Shown piece by piece: positions 1 through 5,951 of a stretch of 6,533 bases of DNA (positions within the stretch are counted from its first letter, which is position 1; each line of letters starts with the position of its first letter). The DNA lies in NCBI GenBank assembly GCA_023390635.1, contig JAEWCM010000061.1, positions 1 through 6,533 on the forward strand, written 5' to 3'. Source of the DNA: Bacillota bacterium (GTDB lineage Bacteria; Bacillota; Desulfitobacteriia; Desulfitobacteriales; Desulfitobacteriaceae). A model generated the notes under the pieces. The model had not been told where the DNA came from and ran no database searches. It saw nothing but the letters and a program-made list of their open reading frames with translations. The position numbers and the translations under genes were made by a program.

Positions 1-1333
1 CTGCTACCCGTTTGACATTGATCAGCTGACTGACACTGACATTGGCTGTCGTTGAATTATGTCCCATTGAGCCACACCCTAAGGTCAGAGAAGGGGTATT
101 TGTATTATATATATCTCCAATCGCCCCAAAGGTGGAAGGGCTGTTCACCAAAAGACGTCCGGTACGCACCCTCTTGCTGAACTCGGCAATGACGGACTGA
201 TCTTCTGCGTGAATGGCAGCAGTGTGGCCCAGACCACCGAATTCTGTCAGTTCTTCACAACGGCGTATCCCTTCTTCATAGTTCTCCACTTCGTACAAGG
301 CCAAAATAGGGCTGAGTTTTTCCCGGGAAAGTGGATAGTCGGGCCCAACCCCCTTTAAAGGTGCAATCAGCACCTTAATCTGAGGTGGCGCATCAATCCC
401 AGCCATTTGAGCAATTGCTGGAGCAGTCTGACCTACAATAGCGGCACTAATCCCGTTTTTTTCCCGGTCGAATGCAATTCCCTCCACCTTTTTTACTTCT
501 TCCTCGTTCAATACATAGGCTCCGTAACTTTTTAGCACAGCAATGACCTGAGATACAATCGGTTTATCTACGATAATAGCCTGCTCGGAAGCACAGATCA
601 TACCGTTATCAAAGGTCTTGCTGAGGATTATATCGTTGACAGCCCGGTGGATTTCCGCACTCTCATGAATATAAGCGGGAACATTTCCCGGTCCGACACC
701 TAACGCCGGCTTACCTGTGGAATAAGCAGCTTTCACCATTCCTGTTCCTCCGGTAGCCAAAACGAGCGCCACCTCAGGATGATTCATCAGCTTTTGAGTA
801 GCCTCGATGGAGGGATGCTCAATCCACTGAATACACCCTTCCGGAGCCCCCTTGGCAATGGCCGCGATTTTCATGATCCGTGCTGCCTCCACACTGCATT
901 TCTGAGCCTTGGGATGGAAAGCAAAAATAATCGGATTTCTGCTTTTAACTGCAATCAGAGATTTAAACATGGTTGTAGCCGTGGGGTTAGTCACCGGAGT
1001 CACTCCGGCAATAATACCTACCGGCTCAGCCATTTCCACATAGCCGTCCTCAGGGCTTTCCTGAATTACTCCGACAGTTCTGACTTTTTTAATATCATGG
1101 TATACCTCTTCCGTCGCAAACAGATTCTTTGTCACTTTATCTTCATAAACACCCATTTTTGTCTCTTCCACCGCCATCCTGGCCAGTTCCATGTGTTTGT
1201 CCACTCCGGCCATCGCCATCGCTTTGACCATTTGATCAATCTGCTCCTGATCGAATTTCAGATATTCGCTCTGAGCTTCCTTGGCAATTGCCAATAGCCG
1301 GGCAATCTCAGATTCTTTGGCATTTGTATTCAT
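1..1333 (-). CDS. adhE: Bifunctional acetaldehyde-CoA/alcohol dehydrogenase AdhE, N-terminal part (3' end beyond window)
   Basis: The first 444 residues of an AdhE-type enzyme are present; the frame is open to the window edge. The visible part is the aldehyde dehydrogenase domain, which reduces acetyl-CoA to acetaldehyde with NADH. Visible signatures are ITPVTNP-like VTPVTNP near residue 111, the nucleotide-binding stretch ATGGTGMVKAAYSTGKPALG (about 193-212), GVGPGNVPA (212-220) and FDNGMICASEQ (241-251), whose Cys247 is the expected catalytic cysteine. The last residues, ending LINVKRVA, match the linker that in AdhE leads into the iron-dependent alcohol dehydrogenase domain, so a full-length protein of roughly 870 residues is expected. 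That second domain is not in the window, so a stand-alone acylating aldehyde dehydrogenase is not excluded. The ATG at 1333 is preceded by AGGGAGGG (1346-1339) with 5 nt spacing. The enzyme is cytoplasmic and in this family commonly forms helical filaments (spirosomes). A terminator and a candidate promoter lie upstream. Confidence 0.92.
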   Translation of the reverse strand, partial: MNTNAKESEIARLLAIAKEAQSEYLKFDQEQIDQMVKAMAMAGVDKHMELARMAVEETKMGVYEDKVTKNLFATEEVYHDIKKVRTVGVIQESPEDGYVEMAEPVGIIAGVTPVTNPTATTMFKSLIAVKSRNPIIFAFHPKAQKCSVEAARIMKIAAIAKGAPEGCIQWIEHPSIEATQKLMNHPEVALVLATGGTGMVKAAYSTGKPALGVGPGNVPAYIHESAEIHRAVNDIILSKTFDNGMICASEQAIIVDKPIVSQVIAVLKSYGAYVLNEEEVKKVEGIAFDREKNGISAAIVGQTAPAIAQMAGIDAPPQIKVLIAPLKGVGPDYPLSREKLSPILALYEVENYEEGIRRCEELTEFGGLGHTAAIHAEDQSVIAEFSKRVRTGRLLVNSPSTFGAIGDIYNTNTPSLTLGCGSMGHNSTTANVSVSQLINVKRVA

Positions 1334-1409
1334 ATTGACCCTCCCTAAAACTTTACACTGTGTATTAGGTTGGGTTTTTCTTAGCTTTTCATACATTAAA
1401 TAAATATAT

Positions 1410-1435
1410 AAAAAAAAGCGGCCCTAAAAGGGCCG
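1410..1435 (-). terminator. Intrinsic terminator between ppdK and adhE
   Basis: Read on the minus strand, CGGCCCT (1435-1429) pairs perfectly with AGGGCCG (1425-1419) across a 3-base loop, with one intervening base and then eight T residues (1417-1410). The T run fits termination only of leftward transcription. It could be the end of the ppdK operon transcript, about 160 nt past the ppdK stop, or a conditional terminator in the adhE leader, because the best adhE promoter lies upstream of it. Confidence 0.85.
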
Positions 1436-1476
1436 ATCAAAAAGGGGATATATTATCCTTTAGTGGGAGGAAGAAA

Positions 1477-1507
1477 TCACAATTGGATCATTAATAACCA
1501 ACTGCAA
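1477..1507 (-). promoter_or_regulatory. Possible 5' hairpin of the adhE leader RNA
   Basis: On the minus strand UUGCAGUUGG (1507-1498) can pair with CCAAUUGUGA (1486-1477) around an 11-base loop. This gives 10 pairs, three of them G-U. The predicted transcription start from the promoter at 1520-1512 falls near 1505, so the hairpin would begin at the very 5' end of the message. It may protect the RNA or form part of a regulatory leader. It was found by eye and no folding energy was computed. Confidence 0.4.
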
Positions 1508-1511
1508 CTCT

Positions 1512-1520
1512 ATTATAACA
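1512..1520 (-). promoter_or_regulatory. Candidate extended -10 promoter for adhE
   Basis: The minus strand reads TGTTATAAT (1520-1512), a perfect TATAAT with the TG dinucleotide one base upstream that defines an extended -10 element. No good -35 stands at 16-18 bp (ACTGAA or CTGAAA), which is common with extended -10 promoters. Transcription would start near 1505 and give a leader of about 170 nt that passes through the terminator at 1435-1410. I see no convincing promoter between that terminator and the adhE start. Confidence 0.55.
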
Positions 1521-1522
1521 TC

Positions 1523-1536
1523 AAATAAGCTTATTT
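1523..1536. repeat. Perfect 14-bp palindrome abutting the adhE promoter; candidate operator
   Basis: AAATAAGCTTATTT is its own reverse complement. It sits 2 bp upstream of the TG of the extended -10, in the spacer/-35 zone, centred near -25 relative to the predicted start. A protein bound here would block RNA polymerase. No regulator can be named from the sequence; it does not match the Rex or classic CRP/FNR consensus. Confidence 0.4.
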
Positions 1537-1595
1537 CAGTAAAATTCTTGTCAAAACAATGTTAAGTTTCAGTTAAAGGTCTGAGATCCCGTTGC

Positions 1596-4238
1596 CTATT
1601 TGTTATTTACACTGGCTTGTGCAGCTGCCAAACGAGCAATCGGCACCCGGAAAGGAGAGCAAGAAACATAGTTCAATCCGATCTGATGGCAGAATTCAAT
1701 CGAGGAAGGTTCTCCCCCATGCTCACCACAAATTCCCAATTTAATATCCGGATTCGTCTTGCGTCCTAATTCTGCAGCCATTTTCATGAGTTTGCCCACT
1801 CCGTCGCGATCTAAAACTGCAAAAGGATTATTGGCGAGAATTTTTTCATCCAGATAAGCGGGGAGGAATTTACCTTCAGCATCATCCCTTGAGAAACCCA
1901 GAGTGGTCTGAGTCAGGTCATTGGTACCGAAGGAGAAGAAATCGGCCTGAGTCGCCACTTCATCAGCAGTGAGTGCTGCTCTTGGCACTTCAATCATGGT
2001 ACCGATTTTATAAGCAAATTCTACTCCTCTTTCTTCCATCACAGTTTTTGCGGTCTTTTCTGTCAAGTCGCGCAGAATTTGCAGTTCCTTAACATGGATG
2101 ACCAACGGAATCATTACCTCAGGATGAATGTCATAGCCTTCATTTACTAAGCGGGCTGCTGCCTGGAAAACAGCTCTGACTTGCATTTCATAAATTTCCG
2201 GGAAAGTAATTCCTAAACGGCATCCCCGGTGTCCCAGCATGGGGTTCAATTCGGCCAACCCACGCACTTTGCGCAGCAGTGCTTCTTTTTCCAGCAACTC
2301 TTGAGGATTTTCCCCAGTTAAGCGCAATTTCGTAATATCTACCACTAACTCCTCAACGTGAGGTAAGAATTCATGCAAAGGAGGATCCAGAAGGCGGATG
2401 GTCACCGGCAATCCAACCATAGCTTTGAGGATACCGTAAAAGTCTTCTTCCTGCATAGGCAGAAGCTTATCCAAAGCAACTTGACGCTCTTCCTTGCTTT
2501 GAGCAAGAATCATCTCTTGCACAATGGGAATACGGGCAGGGTCCATGAACATGTGTTCAGTACGGCACAGCCCTATGCCCTGAGCCCCGAAATCACGAGC
2601 TTTTTGCGCATCCCGCGGATTATCTGCATTAGCCAGAACCTTTAAACCTCTGATCTCGTCGGCCCAGGTGAGCAGTTCTTTAAATTCCTTGCTCAGTTCA
2701 GGATCGATCATCGGAACTTCGCCTTTAATTACTTTGCCCGTTGCTCCGTCGATGGAGAAGACACTCCCCTCAGGATAGACCACTCCGTCAATGGTGACGG
2801 TTCGTTCCGTATAATCAATTTTCAAGGCTTCGCAGCCGCACACTGCCGGTTTACCCATATGGCGTGCCACTACAGCGGCGTGGCTGGTCATTCCGCCTCT
2901 GCTGGTCAGGATACCTTGCGCAGCGAGAATGCCATGAATATCATCAGGCGTAGTCTCTGTTCGGACAAGAATGACCTTTTCTCCACCATTGCCTGATTTT
3001 TCCGCATCATCCGCATCCAGGACAATTTTGCCTGAAGCGGCACCGGGTGAAGCAGGCAACCCCTTAGCTACCACGTCCAATTTAGCGTTGGTGTCCATGC
3101 GGCGGTGCAGAAGCTGATCCAGCTGGCCGGGTTCGATACGGGTGATAGCTTCTTCTTTTCCGATTAACCCTTCGTGGTGGAGTTCGACAGCTACGCGAAT
3201 CGCTGCCGGTGCCGTCCGCTTGCCGTTGCGTGTCTGAAGCATATACAGTTTACCCTTCTCAATGGTAAACTCAATATCCTGCATATCACGGTAATGGTTT
3301 TCCAACCTGGTAGAGATCTCCACAAATTGTTGGTAGATATCTTTGTTTTCTGCAGCTAAGGAAGCGATAGGCTGAGGTGTTCTGATCCCTGCCACTACAT
3401 CTTCCCCTTGAGCATTCATGAGATATTCACCATAAAGAGCTTTTTCTCCTGTGGATGGGTTGCGGGTGAAGGCAACACCTGTACCGGAATCTTGACCCAT
3501 GTTACCGAAAACCATGCTCTGCACATTAACCGCAGTTCCGATATCGTCAGGAATAGCGTTGATTTTTCGGTAAAGGATTGCCCTGTCATTGTTCCAAGAA
3601 CGGAATACTGCACTGATTGCTTCTATCAGCTGATCTTTCGGTTCTTGCGGGAATGGTCTTCCGGTATTTTTCTGTACAAGGCCTTTATACTCTTGAACCA
3701 TCCATTGCAAGCTGGCCGGAGAAAGTTCAGGATCGGATGTAACACCTTGCTTTTCTTTGGCCGTTTCCAGAATGCTCTCAAATTCATGATGAGGAACCTC
3801 TAAAACCACATCCCCAAACATTTGGATGAAGCGGCGATAGCAATCCCAGGCAAATCTTTCGTTTTGGGTGGACTCAGCCAGTGCCAGCACTGTCTGATCA
3901 TTGAGACCTAAGTTAAGAATCGTATCCATCATTCCAGGCATGGAGAACTTAGCTCCGGAACGTACCGAAACAAGCAAAGGATTCACTTTGTCTCCAAACT
4001 GCTTGCCGGTCTTCTTTTCCAGTTCAGCCATTGCCGGCTCAACTTGCTCCATCAAACCTTCAGGAAACTTTTCACCTGCTACATAGTAATCATTGCATGC
4101 TTCTGTGGTAATGGTAAAACCTTGCGGCACAGGCAGACCGATATTCGTCATTTCTGCCAAATTCGCCCCTTTTCCTCCCAACAGTGCACGCATTTGTGCG
4201 TTTCCTTCGTGAAAATGATAAACATACTTCTTAAACAT
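1596..4238 (-). CDS. ppdK: Pyruvate, phosphate dikinase
   Basis: This 880-residue enzyme interconverts pyruvate + ATP + Pi and PEP + AMP + PPi in the cytoplasm. In anaerobes it serves gluconeogenesis or PPi-linked glycolysis. The N-terminal ATP-grasp-type domain shows GGKGANLAEM (21-30) and VSVRSGAKFSMPGMMDTILN (90-109). The domain ends near LYMLQTRNGKRT (331-342), the point where PEP-utilizing enzymes enter the swivelling phosphohistidine domain. That domain carries GGMTSHAAVVARHMGKPAVCG (448-468), in which His453 is the catalytic histidine and Thr451 is the expected target of the regulatory protein. The C-terminal PEP/pyruvate barrel includes GLCRTEHMF, GHRGCRLGITFPEIYEMQ, SFGTNDLTQTTLGFSRDD and GICGEHGGEP with catalytic Cys837. 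Length and motifs are those of a complete bacterial PPDK. The frame extends 9 codons further to a TTG at 4265, but that start lacks a ribosome site. The ATG at 4238 has AGGGGGAG 4 nt upstream and gives the usual N-terminus (MFKKYVYHF). It overlaps the upstream gene's stop as ATGTTTAA, implying translational coupling. Confidence 0.98.
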   Translation of the reverse strand: MFKKYVYHFHEGNAQMRALLGGKGANLAEMTNIGLPVPQGFTITTEACNDYYVAGEKFPEGLMEQVEPAMAELEKKTGKQFGDKVNPLLVSVRSGAKFSMPGMMDTILNLGLNDQTVLALAESTQNERFAWDCYRRFIQMFGDVVLEVPHHEFESILETAKEKQGVTSDPELSPASLQWMVQEYKGLVQKNTGRPFPQEPKDQLIEAISAVFRSWNNDRAILYRKINAIPDDIGTAVNVQSMVFGNMGQDSGTGVAFTRNPSTGEKALYGEYLMNAQGEDVVAGIRTPQPIASLAAENKDIYQQFVEISTRLENHYRDMQDIEFTIEKGKLYMLQTRNGKRTAPAAIRVAVELHHEGLIGKEEAITRIEPGQLDQLLHRRMDTNAKLDVVAKGLPASPGAASGKIVLDADDAEKSGNGGEKVILVRTETTPDDIHGILAAQGILTSRGGMTSHAAVVARHMGKPAVCGCEALKIDYTERTVTIDGVVYPEGSVFSIDGATGKVIKGEVPMIDPELSKEFKELLTWADEIRGLKVLANADNPRDAQKARDFGAQGIGLCRTEHMFMDPARIPIVQEMILAQSKEERQVALDKLLPMQEEDFYGILKAMVGLPVTIRLLDPPLHEFLPHVEELVVDITKLRLTGENPQELLEKEALLRKVRGLAELNPMLGHRGCRLGITFPEIYEMQVRAVFQAAARLVNEGYDIHPEVMIPLVIHVKELQILRDLTEKTAKTVMEERGVEFAYKIGTMIEVPRAALTADEVATQADFFSFGTNDLTQTTLGFSRDDAEGKFLPAYLDEKILANNPFAVLDRDGVGKLMKMAAELGRKTNPDIKLGICGEHGGEPSSIEFCHQIGLNYVSCSPFRVPIARLAAAQASVNNK

Positions 4239-5052
4239 TTCGCTCCCCCTTATATAATATTTCAAGTACTAAACTTGCAGTTTCTTCCACAGCCTTTCCT
4301 GTCACATCGATGACGGCGCAGCCCACCTTTTTCATAATCCTGCGCGCATATTCCAATTCATCCAGGATACGCTGCAAGCTGGCATAATCGGAACCCGGAG
4401 CCAAACCCAATGTTTTGAGGCGCTCTGCCCTGATCCCATTTAATGTATCTGGCTTTATCACCAGCCCAATCACTTTTTTTGGTGATATCTGAAAAAGTTC
4501 ATCTGGAGGGTCGATTTCCGGAACTAAAGGAATATTGGCTGTTTTAATCCCCTTGTGAGCTAAATACATGCTCAGGGGAGTCTTAGAGGTCCGGGAAATT
4601 CCGATCAACACCGTATCGGCAAAAAGAACCCCTCGCGGATCTTTTCCATCATCGTACTTTACGGCGAACTCCGTTGCCTCGACTTTGCGGAAATACTGTT
4701 CATCCAGGCGGTGGGTGATATTAGGCGTATGGCTGGGCTGCAGCCCTGTGCGTTTTGTCAGTTCTCCAATTAAAGGTCCTAAAATATCAACCGTAGTCAA
4801 CCCTTTTTCCTGGGCCCGCTGCTCTAAGTAATGCTTTAAATCCAAAACCACTAAAGTATACGCTAAGATAGCATTATCCTGAACAGCCTCTTCAATTATT
4901 TCATCTACATGAGCTTCATCTCTCACATAGGGCACTCGGCGAATTCTGGTTCTTACACCACTAAATTGGGCTGCTGCTGCCCGACTGACAAACTCAGCCG
5001 TTTCCCCGAGAGCATCTGAGACGATGTAGATTACCGGCATCTGATTTACCAA
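4231..5052 (-). CDS. yqfL: Pyruvate, phosphate dikinase regulatory protein (bifunctional kinase/pyrophosphorylase, DUF299 family)
   Basis: This 273-residue protein belongs to the family that uses ADP to phosphorylate, and Pi to dephosphorylate (releasing PPi), the threonine beside the PPDK catalytic histidine, switching PPDK off and on. Diagnostic features are IYIVSDALGETAE (8-20), EATEFAVKYDDGKDPRG (125-141), the P-loop-like GISRTSKTPLSMYLA (151-165), and a C-terminal VIDVTGKAVEETASLVLEI (248-266). Length fits the usual ~270. A PEP synthase regulatory protein (same family, Gram-negative) is the main alternative, but the adjacent target is PPDK, which settles the partner by context. The start is a TTG at 5052: GGGAGGA (5065-5059) lies 6 nt upstream, whereas the first in-frame ATG (5040) is 18 nt from it. 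The gene follows ccpN after 34 bp and overlaps ppdK by 8 bases, so the three are probably cotranscribed. In Bacillus subtilis the homologue YqfL is likewise encoded just after ccpN. Confidence 0.96.
   Translation of the reverse strand: MVNQMPVIYIVSDALGETAEFVSRAAAAQFSGVRTRIRRVPYVRDEAHVDEIIEEAVQDNAILAYTLVVLDLKHYLEQRAQEKGLTTVDILGPLIGELTKRTGLQPSHTPNITHRLDEQYFRKVEATEFAVKYDDGKDPRGVLFADTVLIGISRTSKTPLSMYLAHKGIKTANIPLVPEIDPPDELFQISPKKVIGLVIKPDTLNGIRAERLKTLGLAPGSDYASLQRILDELEYARRIMKKVGCAVIDVTGKAVEETASLVLEILYKGERNV
4243..4250 (-). promoter_or_regulatory. Ribosome binding site fixing the ppdK start
   Basis: AGGGGGAG on the minus strand lies 4 nt before ATG 4238-4236 and inside the last codons of the upstream regulatory gene. 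It supports the ATG over the in-frame TTG 27 nt upstream, which would place this site inside the coding sequence. Confidence 0.85.
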
Positions 5053-5058
5053 ACAAAA

Positions 5059-5065
5059 TCCTCCC
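5059..5065 (-). promoter_or_regulatory. Ribosome binding site supporting a TTG start
   Basis: GGGAGGA on the minus strand stands 6 nt before TTG 5052-5050. The alternative ATG at 5040-5038 would be 18 nt away, too far for efficient initiation, so the rare TTG is preferred. Confidence 0.8.
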
Positions 5066-5086
5066 GTCTCTATCTATTCATACTGA

Positions 5087-5728
5087 TCAAGCGGTAATCT
5101 CAGCGATTTCTACAAAGAGCTTGCTGAGATTCGTTTTGGTAAAACGACCCACCACCTCATATCGTTCATCCCCATTTTCATCGATAAAAGTATCCACCAC
5201 CGGTAATGAGTCCACTTGATGCTGAACTAGCTTTTTAGCTGCTTCAAGGACCGGCTCATCTGTCAAAGTAGTGACAATGTTAGGCATTCTGGTCATAATC
5301 ACACCCACAGGGACTTGTTGAAGATCCATCTTGCCTAAAGCAGCCTTAAGGATATCCTTGCGGGATACCATTCCCAGTAAAAGCCTGTCTTCGCCCACTA
5401 CAATCAAACTGCCTACATTTTGAGTAAACATAGTGACAATGCAATCGTAGATATTGGTGCCTTCCCGTACACAGACAGGAGCAGATTTAAACGTGCCTAC
5501 GCGCAAATCACGAATCTGGTCCAGTAAAGGAGAAGAGTTTCTTTTTTCTCGGTAAAAATAGCCTACACGTGGCCGGGCTTCAAGGATTCCCGACATGGTC
5601 AAAATCGTCAGGTCAGGACGTAAAGTGGCCCGCGTCAAATCCAGCTTAGCCGCAATCTGTTCTCCAGTAATCGGGCTTGCTTCTTTAACAATTTGTACGA
5701 TGCTCGATTGACGTTCTGTTAATTCCAA
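5087..5728 (-). CDS. ccpN: CcpN-type transcriptional repressor (winged HTH plus two CBS domains)
   Basis: This is a 213-residue DNA-binding regulator of the CcpN/YqzB family, which in Bacillus subtilis represses gluconeogenic genes (gapB, pckA) and the small RNA SR1 when glycolytic carbon is present. The N-terminus is a winged helix-turn-helix: LTERQSSIVQIV (3-14), then PITGEQIAAKLDLTRATLRPDL (19-40), then the wing LEARPRVGYFY (49-59). Two CBS domains follow, about 82-133 (ending GMVSRKDILKAALG) and 144-205 (DSLPVVD…VVGRFTKTNL). These pairs bind adenine nucleotides or related ligands in the family. The frame is open upstream to a GTG at 5767, but AGGGAGGTGA (5743-5734) sits 5 nt before TTG 5728-5726. 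That start gives a length matching the Bacillus protein (~212) and the canonical N-terminus. It is the first gene of the ccpN/regulatory protein/ppdK cluster. The likely local target is this operon itself or other pyruvate-node genes; that is inference. Confidence 0.95.
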   Translation of the reverse strand: MELTERQSSIVQIVKEASPITGEQIAAKLDLTRATLRPDLTILTMSGILEARPRVGYFYREKRNSSPLLDQIRDLRVGTFKSAPVCVREGTNIYDCIVTMFTQNVGSLIVVGEDRLLLGMVSRKDILKAALGKMDLQQVPVGVIMTRMPNIVTTLTDEPVLEAAKKLVQHQVDSLPVVDTFIDENGDERYEVVGRFTKTNLSKLFVEIAEITA

Positions 5729-5733
5729 ACACT

Positions 5734-5743
5734 TCACCTCCCT
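5734..5743 (-). promoter_or_regulatory. Strong ribosome binding site fixing the ccpN TTG start
   Basis: AGGGAGGTGA on the minus strand is almost fully complementary to the 16S rRNA 3' end and lies 5 nt before TTG 5728-5726. The in-frame GTG at 5767 has no such site and would put this one inside the coding sequence. Confidence 0.85.
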
Positions 5744-5788
5744 AACCCTGCAACCATATTGTGACACATTATTGATGACAATAGGGTT
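5744..5788 (-). promoter_or_regulatory. Inverted repeat in the ccpN leader, directly against the Shine-Dalgarno
   Basis: On the minus strand AACCCT (5788-5783) and ATTGT (5782-5778), which are contiguous, are complementary to AGGGTT (5749-5744) and ACAAT (5762-5758). The two 3' segments are separated by an 8-base bulge. The structure ends at the base before the Shine-Dalgarno AGGGAGGTGA. CCCT could alternatively pair with the AGGG of the Shine-Dalgarno itself. This may be an RNA element modulating translation or a DNA operator; the sequence alone does not decide. Confidence 0.35.
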
Positions 5789-5842
5789 AATTATTCCACA
5801 CCAATTCTCTTTTTCCTGCTCACAATTTACATTTTCTCTACA

Positions 5843-5859
5843 AATAAATCGAATTTATT
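5843..5859. repeat. Inverted repeat across the ccpN promoter start site; candidate operator
   Basis: AATAAAT (5843-5849) and ATTTATT (5853-5859) are perfect inverted arms around a CGA spacer. The element overlaps half of the -10 box (5862-5857) and covers the predicted start near 5850, a classic position for a repressor site. The region is AT-rich, so chance is a real possibility. Confidence 0.4.
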
Positions 5860-5884
5860 ATATACCTATATTCACATTTATCAA
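5857..5884 (-). promoter_or_regulatory. Sigma-A-type promoter of the ccpN operon
   Basis: The minus strand has TTGATA (5884-5879; five of six -35 consensus bases), a 16-bp spacer and a perfect TATAAT (5862-5857). It lies between the glyS terminator and ccpN in very AT-rich DNA. Transcription should start near 5850, leaving a leader of about 120 nt before the ccpN TTG. Confidence 0.75.
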
Positions 5885-5906
5885 AGAAAAAATCTTTTTA
5901 AAATAC

Positions 5907-5940
5907 AAAAAAGGGGCTGCCCACAACAGGAGGCCGCCCC
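5907..5940 (-). terminator. Intrinsic terminator of glyS
   Basis: On the minus strand GGGGC, one mismatch, then GCC pairs with GGC, mismatch, GCCCC, closing a loop of about 10 bases, followed by six T residues (5912-5907). It begins 11 bp after the glyS stop and separates glyS transcription from the ccpN promoter immediately downstream. Confidence 0.88.
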
Positions 5941-5951
5941 TTAAAAACATT

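Noticed and set aside
779..1297. 172-codon open frame on the plus strand
   Set aside because: It is antisense to the adhE coding sequence, has no ribosome site or recognisable protein family, and its composition mirrors the real gene.
1441..1461. Small hairpin (TATCC/GGATA with AAA/TTT flanks) as a second terminator or riboswitch part
   Set aside because: Only five AT-rich pairs plus a bulged extension, with no U run; too weak to call on its own.
1549..1554. Perfect TTGACA on the minus strand as -35 of the adhE promoter
   Set aside because: It is 31 bp from the TATAAT at 1517-1512, far beyond a usable spacer, and no -10 stands 16-18 bp from it.
1548..1559. TTGTCAAAACAA, a TTGT/ACAA inverted repeat considered as a Rex operator for adhE
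   Set aside because: Rex sites have the TTGT and ACAA ends about 10 bp apart with internal A/T symmetry; here only 4 bp separate them, so the match is not credible without further support.
3416..3613. 65-codon minus-strand frame inside ppdK
   Set aside because: It is an alternative frame within a continuous, fully conserved PPDK stretch; there is no sign of a frameshift.
3408..3803. 131-codon plus-strand frame, and others at 2373-2645, 3174-3359, 3901-4086 and 4044-4313
   Set aside because: All are antisense to the highly conserved ppdK or its overlap region; the encoded peptides show no family features.
4568..4831. 87-codon plus-strand frame
   Set aside because: It is a shadow of the PPDK regulatory protein gene on the opposite strand.
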